Shown here: piece after piece, positions 55,635-64,000 of the stretch
Position numbering within the stretch: position 1 is the first letter of the stretch
How the letters are laid out: each line of letters begins with the position of its first letter
From: Pseudevernia furfuracea
Lineage: Eukaryota > Ascomycota > Lecanoromycetes > Lecanorales > Parmeliaceae
Assembly (NCBI GenBank): GCA_022315425.1
Contig: JAIUPT010000041.1
Coordinates: 186,001-250,000, forward strand
Direction: 5' to 3'
Length of the DNA: 64,000 nt
Notes under the pieces: generated by a model
The model's input: only the letters and a program-made list of their open reading frames with translations
Databases searched by the model: none
Told to the model about the DNA's origin: nothing
Position numbers and translations under genes: made by a program

Positions 55635-58600
55635 ATGGCAGCAGAGGCGAATGGACGGCCGATAGACCCAACTACTGCTAAAGGTAGACCAAATGGCCAG
55701 GTCGTTGGACGGAGACCTACGGGCAAGAAAGATACAGCACAAAGCCTTTCAAGTAAGAGCTTTAGCTGGATTGCCAGGTGAGTCCTAGTCATCTTTAAGG
55801 TCAACAATCATGCTGAAGGTATTGGGTGTCTAGGCTGCTCGTCTGGTATACCGTTATCACTGCCCTCTTTCGGTGTCCCTCGTCTTTCGACAGTCTCAAC
55901 GAGGCGTCTCCCAAAGTTTGTAAGCCGTACCTGAGTGTGCGTCCACACATAGCACCATACGTCGAGCCTTACTATAATTCATACGCTGCACCTCATGTGG
56001 AAAAGGCACGTCCCTACGTCGAGAAATTCAACCAAGAGATTTACACCCCATCATTGGCATACGGGAAATTAAGCTATGACGCCTACGGGGCTCCTAGAGT
56101 CCAGCAGGTCCGAGCATGTGGCCAGGAAAAGTGGGCAAATCTTGTGAAACCCCAGATTGATACTGCTCAGGCACAGATCAAGAAGCAATACGACTCCAAC
56201 TTGGCCCCACAGGTCAACAAAGCTTCTGCTGCAGCTGCTCCCTATTATACCTTCAGTCGCGACAGCATCTCCGAAATCTACAATACACACATTTTGCCAG
56301 CTCTAGAGGCTTCCCGTCCGTATGCTGAAAGGACTTACGCGTTCGGACACAAGCTCACTGTCGAGACCGGTCTGCCATATGCCCAATCCGCATGGTCATC
56401 GACCGTCGTCTTCTTTGATCACATCATATGGCCGAAGCTTCGAATTCTGTATGGTGACAATGTTGAGCCTCAGCTGGTCAGGATTGGGGAGAGGCTTGGT
56501 CGATACCGCGATGGTAAAAAGCTCAGAGCCGTCATGGAAGAGGATGATAGCTCGAGCCCGCTCTCCTCGATATCATCCAGCATGTCATCAGTCGTAGCGC
56601 CGATCGCACCTGATCAGGCCTCTAGCTCCACTACGACCATTGAATTCTCAGCAGCCAGCGAATCCCCCTCTACGACACCTGAAGAAGAAGCGAAACAGAC
56701 GCGGGAGAAGATTGAGAGCGACCTGAAAAACTGGCAGGAGAAGTTTGCGAAAGCCGCAGACAAGGGAGCTGAAGATCTAGAGGAGCGCGTTAAGGAGATC
56801 ACTGAACGTCAAATCAGGAGTCAGGTCCATGGAGTCGGCGAGGCCCTGGTTGTCCAGCTAGAGGAAACTTCAAGATCTGAACTGGCAAAGCTCAAGAAAG
56901 AAATAAAGGTCTTGGTCAAGAAGCTTCCCGAAGAATACGACGACACCGACCTTGAAAAGGCCTCTCTTTCGTTGTCAAGATCAGCGAGGCATGCTGGTGT
57001 TACAGTTAAAGACAAAGCACAAAGCTTGCGAACCTGGAAGGAGAACTTTGACAAGGAGACTCAATCACTCGTGTATGCGGCCTCTGAATCAACGTTGGAC
57101 GTTATCGATAACATCCGTGATCTTGGCCTTCAAGAGATTGGCCTTAGATGGGCTCAAATGGAAGGCGTCACTTACAAGGACTGGTCCAAATACCACGAGG
57201 TCAAAAAGACTTTTGATGAATGGCGCCAGAAGGTTGAAGCCGTTGCAAAGGACCACGAGGGATTGCAAAAGGCGACGGAGGCTGGAGAAGAAATCGAGTC
57301 AAGAGGCATGGCTTCTGCCGAAAAGACAGCTAAGGAACTTGCCCGATTAAAAGAAGTTGGTCAATGGAAATTCGAAGCAGGAGATGTCTCAGATGACTTC
57401 AGTACCAAGCACATGCCTGCCGCCGCCGCCGCAGGGGCTCAAAAGGTGATGGACAAAGCTAGTTCAGCCAGCGAATATGTCATTGGGACATCTCAAGGTA
57501 CCGTCGAGTCGGCCATCTCTAAAGCCACAGAGAAAGCTTCGGATGCGGCATCGGGTGCCTCCTTTGCGGTTACTGGTACTGAGCCTGGGGTTGTTGAGCA
57601 GGCGAGTTCCAGTGTCCTGGACGCAGCCAGTGGCGCTTCAGAGAGAGCAAGCGAAGCTGTAATGGGCACACCCAAGCCGAAAGCCGAAAGCATTGTTTCT
57701 GCTGCCAAGGACAAAGCGAATCAGATAGCCTCCGACGCCAGCGAGACCGTCGTTGGAACACCAGCACCGGCAGAAAGTGCTTCAAGTCGTGCAACTTCTG
57801 TCATCTCAAGTGCTTCCTCAGTGGCAAGCCATGCTTCGAGAAAGGTATACGGAGGAGCAATGGCCCAGATAGTCGGCGAACAGAAACCTATACTCGATGA
57901 CGTCTTTAGTGACGATGACGAGGCGACCTACTCCGAGAAGATGCAAAGTATGGTCAATCAAGCTGGCGATAGATTTGCTGATGTCACAAAAGCCGTCAGC
58001 GAAGCTTTAATGCAAGCCGAAACAACGCAGGGAACAGTCGAGAGCGCGTCATCAGTGGCAGATGAACAGTACTCAAAGGCACTTGCGGCAGCCTCGAGTG
58101 TCCTGTATGGCACTGAAACAGGCGCTGTCGAGAGTGCGACGAGCGTAGCAGCTGGCAAGTATGCCAAAGCTGTAGAAGCGTAAGTGGAGCCTACCCTACC
58201 CCCAGACATCGTGCTTACTCCATTTAGGGCGTCCTCGATCATTTACGGGACTTCAACCCCTGTGAGCCAATCTGCTGCCGGTGTAGCTTCTTCAGCATAT
58301 GCGAAAGCCGTTTCCAGAGCAAACGAACAATACTCGCACGCAAGGTCCATCGTTTCTGCGAAAATCACTGGGGAGCCAAAGCCATTTCACGAGGAAATGT
58401 TTGCTTCAGTAGAGAGTGGCTATTCCGGAGCACTGGCTGCGGCCAGCGACTACTTCCAGGGGGCTTTTGATGCGGCCTCAACTGCTGCCTATGGTACGCC
58501 ACTGAGTCCTCAACAATCTCTCGTTGCTGCAGCGGATGCAAAGTATTCAGACGCAATGACAACTGCGTCGTCTCAACTCGACTCTGCGAAAACGGCAATG

Positions 58601-60304
58601 GGATCTACCTCCGCCTCTGGCTATGAGAAATTCATGTCTGAAGCCAGCGAACGTTACTCAAGCTTGATTGGAGCTGCGAGTGCTTCTCACGCATCTGTGA
58701 CAAAAAGGGCCAGCGACTCGATTTACGGTCCAAGTCAAGGCGTCTTTGAATCCATATCAGCACTCGCTTCGTCAAGGCTCGCGGACAGCCTTAGTGCTGC
58801 CTCCGCTCAATATTCCAGTGTGAAGACTGCGATCGGTGCAACCCCTACCCCAGTTCATCAACAATACGTTGCCGAAGGCCACCGCCGATATTACGAGGCG
58901 GTGGGCATAGCTCATGACCGCTACTCGCAGTTCCTTGAAGCAGCATCAAACGCAGTGACGGGAACTCCCACCCCGAAACATGAAAGCCTTGCTAGCCTTG
59001 CGTCAGAAAAACTTTACGGTACCCAAACACCTGCTTACCAATCAATGCTGAATGCAGCTCAGTCCCAGTACAGCGACACAATATCTCAGGCCTCCGAGAA
59101 GCTAAAATCTGTCATGGGTTCAGCTAGTTCAGTTGTTGGAAAGACAAGCAAATCGCCAGCGCAGAGCATACTTGACTCGGCCTCCTCTCAATATAGTTCA
59201 GCGCTTTCCTTAGCATCTGCATCGCTGTCTTCAGTTTCTGCCGCTGCAAGTAGTGCAATCATTGCTAGTCCGACGGGCAAAGTTGAGTCCATGGCATCAG
59301 CTGCCTCCGAGAAAGCCTCTTCGATCTCTTCCGCGGCAAGCGCTGGTATCGTTGGTTCTGAGACGCCATGGACAGAGTCCGTTGCGAGTCAAGCGTCCAC
59401 GAACTGGGAGGCTCTCGTCTCTCAGGCCTCGGAGAGGGTCTACGGCGCTCCGGTCCCTTATTCGCAGTCGGTCCTCTCACAAGCCGGCGAGTACGCATCC
59501 CAAGCCACTGATGCAGCTGCATCACAATATCAAGCTGTCCAGGCTCTCTTCTCCGAGCTTGTCAATGGCAGGGAGCCGGATTTCACCGAATCGGTTATGA
59601 ACCGGCTGAGCGCTGCCTACTACACCGGTGCACACGCCAGCGCCGCCGCTTCCGCATCGAGTTACGCAAGCGATGCCTACGCTTCTGCATCTTCAGTTGT
59701 CTCTACCGTATTTACTCCTCCCGCCACTCTGGAAGCGATTATCGCCGCAGCAAATGAGCAAGTCAACGCTGCTGTTGAGGCCGCAAGCAACGCGTATCAC
59801 GGGTCAAGCAAAGGAACATATGAGAAAGGCACATCCGCCGCAGTTAGTGCTGCATCGTCAGTCTCATCACGCGCCAGTGAGGCCATCTATGGGACTCAAC
59901 CAAGTTTTGTCGACTCAGCTCAAGCTAGTCTCAATGATGTGGCGAAATCTGCGCAGAATGCCATCTCGGCCGCTCTCTACGGTACCACAGCGACAGGGGC
60001 CACCGCTAGTGTCACTAACGCTGTTAGCAATGCTTATGCCTCCGCCTCTTCAGTGATGGCCGACAATGCGGCTGCTGCAAGTTCAGCTATGGACGCCACT
60101 CAATCCAAGATCAGAGAAGCTGTTTATGGGCCCGAGAAAGGAGCCATGGAAAGTGCACAGGGGAGACTCATGGCCGCGGTAGAGAGTGCAAGGGCCAAGC
60201 TGGCTGAGTTTGGAAGTGGTGTGCAGGAGACTGCTGAGGACGTGGTCAGCAGTGTGAGTAGCGCTGCTGCCAAGATGACTGATACAGTGAAGGATGAGCT
60301 GTGA
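55635..60304 (+). CDS. Long Ala/Ser repeat protein with N-terminal membrane anchor
   Basis: Model: join(55635..55777,55834..58179,58228..60304), 1521 aa. The N-terminus is basic, then a hydrophobic segment (RLLVWYTVITALF, about residues 47-60). Next comes a conserved part of PYV and YAP-like repeats (about 75-230), a charged coiled coil (about 290-520) and finally about 25 degenerate units of 30-45 residues centred on a (V/I)YGT-P...ES..S motif (about 560-1500). The units are rich in Ala and Ser and predict amphipathic helices, reminiscent of lipid-surface-binding repeats such as those of perilipins. Homologues are common in filamentous ascomycetes and are often misnamed as a homeobox factor; no homeodomain is seen. 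Function unknown. Confidence 0.82.
57475..60200 (+). repeat. About 25 degenerate coding repeats with YGT motif
   Basis: Examples: VIGTSQGTVES, VMGTPKPKAES, VLYGTETGAVES, AAYGTPLSP, VTGTPTPKHES, KLYGTQTPAYQS, RVYGAPVPYSQS, AIYGTQPSFVDS. Spacing is about 35-45 codons. One intron (58180-58227) falls inside the array. Confidence 0.85.
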
Positions 60305-60946
60305 GCCAGTTGGTACGAGACGTAAGAGTGAGATGGAATGAGATGAGAGACAGTGGTAGTGGGTGGACGTGGGAGAATGGAAGGGAGAGTGGAGGAACGG
60401 CGGAGAGGAGAGCTGCACGACGGCACGAAAACTTTCGCTAATTTTTCCACCTTTCTGCCATACGAACAGCGTTGGGAATCCATCTCCTGGTCCAATATGA
60501 TGGATCTCTCGTACATAGAGCAGGGTGTCTCTTTGTGTTGCAGTTCTTGGCGATATTCCCCTTGCAGTGGTTAGAACTGAGAGTTATGAGCTGTACTGTA
60601 CTAATTACGAGAGCCTATTTTCTTATCTAGCTCCTCGTGATGTGACCATTTCTGATGAACATCGTAATTTCGCGATCCAAGCTCTTTAAGGTCGTGATAG
60701 TCAAACTTGCTCGGATGGCCTCTCCGCATAAGCTCTCTCTTCGCATTTATTCTGACTGTTGTTGTTCGGCCTTCTGCTAATCCTTATCTTTTCTTGCGAC
60801 CTTTACTCTACAATCCCATCGTCTACTGCTCAAGCCCTAAATTTCGCATCCCTGATGCGGAATCTCCGAGGGATTTCTCACACCAACGCCTTTGGAGCTA
60901 ACACATGGACACGGTTGAGAACCCAGTCCATATACAATGTCATCCT
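60305..60946. other. Convergent intergenic region
   Basis: Between two 3' ends. No gene recognised; short open frames only. Confidence 0.45.
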
Positions 60947-61590
60947 TCACAAATACTTCCTCCCCGCCGCCACCACCCTCTGCCTGAACACCGGACTCCC
61001 AATCTTCCCCTCCGTGGTCGCAAACGGATTCATAATCGCTTTCATCCAGACCTCAAACACTTCGCCAAAGAATTGCCGTATGGCCTCTTCTGTCTGCGGG
61101 CTCGTGGGATTATTCGGTATACTCGTGCTACTTGACGACGAAGTGCCGCGACTGGCGGTGCTGGTAGAAGGTGGGACGGAGGTGTAGGGCGTGAAAGGTG
61201 GGAAGCTGTTTGGCATGGGCTGAGAGATGGGGGCTGTATTGGGAGGGTGGGGAAGATGGAGGAGCATGAAGCGGGTGGACGTTGGAGTTATAAAGGTGGA
61301 GATGTGAGAGGAGGCGAATTGGTCAACCCGTTTGAGATACCTGTTCCCATCATTAGCAGCCCTTCCTTTCAAAAAGAGCTTGTTATGAAGAAGGGAGAGG
61401 GTAACATCTGATTGTTGGTCCATTGCAGCTCGTCCACGAAATCCAAGCTGCTATGTACGATGAAAGGGTTCATGTGGCGTGCCTCTTGACTGAAACGGGC
61501 GACGCCATCTCCGCCTTGCTTGGAAGTGCCAAATTCGAGCTCAAACACAGGTTGGTCTCGCGTTCCGACAATGCAGAAGTAATAGGACAT
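60947..61590 (-). CDS. TRS20: TRAPP complex subunit Trs20 (sedlin/TRAPPC2)
   Basis: Longin-fold subunit of the TRAPP Rab-GEF complexes in ER-Golgi traffic. Model: complement(join(60947..61340,61406..61590)), 192 aa. The start MSYYFCIVGTRDQPVFELEF and QEARHMNPFIVHSSLDFVDELQW are diagnostic; YLKRVDQF follows the intron and the end FRQRVVAAGRKYL is typical. Sedlins are usually near 140 aa; the excess is a Pro/Ser/Thr-rich insert at about residues 95-145. The intron donor GTTACC is unusual but the join is in frame. Confidence 0.9.
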
Positions 61591-62461
61591 GATGTCCGCC
61601 TCAAAAAGGAGACTGGCAAGGGTAGTCCAGGTTGAAAGGGGACAGGCATGCTGCGTTGACTACAGACCCGGACAGGGGCATGTATTTTTAAGAGTCGAAC
61701 GCCAACCAAGGTAGACCACGTGACTGCCAGTATCAGAGGAGTTCCCTTGGCACAGTCTTATCTTATCTGATGGCTTGGCAAGAGCTTGGGGTGACGACGA
61801 CTGTCTGTCCGAAATCTCTTGACCCTCAAGCAAGTGTGACCTCGATTACTTAGGTAGCTGTCACAAGTTGCTTATCTATTCTTTCAAAAGGATGCAACCT
61901 TGAATAGAATAATGACTGATGGCACCAACTGACCTCTCAAAGTCGCCTGCCTGTAGTCAGATGCTCTTCCCTAATGTCTGTGGTGCCTGGATTTTTCGCT
62001 ATTTGGGCAAGATGGAAGGGGCTGTGCGCATTGGATGCGTCAACGCAAGATCTTGGAACAGCTTTGTTGCATCCTTGACCAAGACTTTAGATGCGTATCT
62101 CACCAAGACTTCTGATAAGATGTAAGTTGGGGTAAAATTAGGAAGGTGGAATTGCAATCGTTTCAAACATTAGTGACCATGTTTCGTTTTGGTGGGAGTT
62201 ACTTAAAGTCATGCCTAATTCTTGCCTGCTAGAAATGACACAGCCAGTGGGCTCGTTCTCGAGTCATTCATGCTGCCTTGTGGACATATACAGTGCTCTC
62301 GCCTCACCTTATCTCCTACTATTCAAATCCTTCTCGCCATGGCTTCCGCTCTTTTGATCGTATATCTGGTTCCTCAAATAGTCGTCATCTTCGCCTTTCT
62401 CTTGACCTGCATATCCGAGTATCTTTCATAGCGTTGCCCTCTCCTTATTCTATCTCCTCTA
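61591..62461. other. Intergenic, possible short upstream exon
   Basis: An open frame at 62342-62431 encodes a hydrophobic helix (ASALLIVYLVPQIVVIFAFLL) in the same phase as the gene at 62462; it could be an upstream exon but I find no clear splice pair. Confidence 0.35.
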
Positions 62462-62998
62462 ATGCGCACACTTCAAAAACGGCATTCATGGCCACCCCTT
62501 CGCAAGCCTAGAGCCTCCTACTTCGACGAAGCCATCGATCAAGATCCATTTGCATACTTCATTTCACCAGCCGATGAGCGAGATGTGTTCGTCAACAGCC
62601 ATCTAGCAGCAGACATTGACAAAAAGAAGCGTCCTCGTTCGCTGTCACCCTTCCATCGCGACTCTTTTACACTACTGTCTGCGGCCACTGCGGCAGCATC
62701 ACCCACGGCAAAGTTGAAAAGATGGATTGAACGGATGGAGCTGCAATGTTTTCGGCACAAGCCAAGCAGCATCGAACAGCTCGTGCCATCGCCTGACCTG
62801 CCTAAGCTTCCGGAGATCGCTCGGATAGTCTCTCCTCCACTTCGGGGGAGGAGGAATATTCGCATCAGCTCGAGTCATCGCGTGACTCCTAGTACCAGGA
62901 GTAGGCCTAGACGCCCGAGAGTCTGGAGGGAGCCCAGTAAGGATATCTGGCCCGTGGCTGAAGAGGGAGAGGAGATTGGACTGGGGATTCTTTTGTGA
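62462..62998 (+). CDS. Hypothetical basic protein
   Basis: A single-exon 178-aa frame from ATG 62462. Basic and Pro/Arg/Ser-rich, with YFDEAIDQDPFAYFISPADERD near the N-terminus and a 60-residue Arg-rich C-terminal part. No known domain. It is longer than chance frames nearby and keeps coding-like composition, so a real gene is likely. Confidence 0.5.
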   Translation: MRTLQKRHSWPPLRKPRASYFDEAIDQDPFAYFISPADERDVFVNSHLAADIDKKKRPRSLSPFHRDSFTLLSAATAAASPTAKLKRWIERMELQCFRHKPSSIEQLVPSPDLPKLPEIARIVSPPLRGRRNIRISSSHRVTPSTRSRPRRPRVWREPSKDIWPVAEEGEEIGLGILL

Positions 62999-64000
62999 AG
63001 GAAACGGGTAGTGATCGGCACTGTCGGCTTTGGGTCTTGAAAGATACAGCCATTCTTTGATAGTCTACGGGCAGACCAGGAACCTAGAATGCTCGAGGTA
63101 AGGGCACGCTACTTGATATATTCCCCTTTTTTTCGCCTACATGAGCTAATTACCCTTCAGCTTTACGCGCTTCTGTCACTGTCTGGGCATCATTTCAAGT
63201 TTTTGAATTCGACTGTCCAAGACCTTGTTCTCCAAAATTGATCTTTGATGTTTAGCATGAATTTGCTGCCTAACGATCAAATTCAGCTACAGCTAGTTAC
63301 CAAAATATCCGGGGCTTCCTTGCTTCATTCATCAAACCTCACGTGAACGCTTGTTGATAGATTTGTCATATAGAATTTGTAGGAATCAAACACTAGATCT
63401 TTGTTCTCTGCACGGAATTTTCTTTTGTCGACGCACGATCAAAATGATTCTATTCATCTTAAGCCTTCTTGACCCGTGATTGCTGTGTTTCTTCCCACCA
63501 TCGGCAACACCCAAGTCTTGGGAGCAGAACTTGCCCAGCAGACCCCCATCTAGTTCCTGCATCAGATGTCTTGCATTTGGAGATGCTGGGCTCGAATATC
63601 CTCCGAGCCCGACTCTCGCTTGCCATCACCTCTTGGCTTTCATTGTACACTTCACGAACGCGCCACCTCCCTTGATGCGGCTCGTTGTCACCCGACACTT
63701 CGATCGTCGTCACCGCTTGAGCTGGGTGCATCAGATCGCGACTTCGAAATCAGCACTCTCTTCCAAACCGTACAGTAGCCTTACCTCTTTTTACAAAGCG
63801 GCCCCATCTGCAAGCCCGTATGACTTGCGTGAATAAGCTAGGCATGGAAGCTCCCTGGTCATTGGACCCGATGAACCATCCTCATCTCGGAGACCGCGCG
63901 AGGACATGATGAGATCGAGCCAGGTTCCGAGGAAAATCAACGGCTGTCCGTCTGGAGGGAAACTCTGAAGTTGTGGCAGTACCTCTGAGCTCTCCTCTTG
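62999..64000. other. Right end, no gene recognised
   Basis: Overlapping short frames on both strands at 63459-63836 have no domain. AT-rich near 63100-63450. Confidence 0.4.

Overview
This is a window of nuclear DNA from a filamentous ascomycete (Pezizomycotina). Evidence: short introns (about 45-95 nt) with GT..AG borders and CTNAC-like branch sites, fungal-only families (UstYa/DUF3328, PTH11-like receptor, GPI-anchored PLC-like protein, sugar transporters, a HeLo-like protein) and fungal versions of housekeeping genes (Yaf9, Ipk1, Med20, Sno1/PdxT, Cbc2, Nup82, Doa10, Trs20). I cannot fix the class from sequence alone. Intron-exon models below were built by hand and checked for frame.

Left end, 1-9 kb: a candidate biosynthetic cluster for a ribosomally made cyclic peptide of the dikaritin type (the class of ustiloxin, phomopsin and asperipin). 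It holds a secreted precursor cut by the window edge, with six copies of a 15-residue unit whose invariant part is PIAYPDSYKR (a Kex2-type KR after a Tyr-containing core). It also holds two UstYa-family oxidases with paired HxxHC motifs, convergent and 10 bp apart, then a CYP52-clan-like P450, a SAM-dependent O-methyltransferase, and a decayed PTH11-like membrane protein. Inferred route: signal peptide and KR processing release repeated cores, UstYa proteins cross-link Tyr side chains, and the P450 and methyltransferase decorate the ring. The cluster probably continues left of base 1.

9.7-19.8 kb: Yaf9 (YEATS), an Frm2/Hbn1-like nitroreductase, inositol-pentakisphosphate 2-kinase, an Ecm15/UPF0045 protein, a GPI-anchored PLC-like protein, a repeat-rich hydrophilic protein, and a secreted GH26-like mannanase. 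19.8-30 kb is accessory and gene-poor: an imperfect tandem duplication, a sugar transporter, a 0.7-kb element with about 125-150 bp terminal inverted repeats, a 761-residue membrane protein of unknown role, then a DUF952 protein and Med20.

30.7-43.9 kb: a 1175-residue protein that appears to join a HeLo-like N-terminus, a degenerate kinase and a trypsin-like protease domain. After it come a thiolase and PdxT (divergent), Cbc2 and Nup82 (divergent), a stretch of low-complexity DNA, and a TALE homeobox factor. About 5.7 kb upstream of the homeobox gene has no convincing coding gene. 49.6-64 kb: the Doa10 ubiquitin ligase, a very long Ala/Ser repeat protein, TRAPP subunit Trs20, and a small hypothetical gene.
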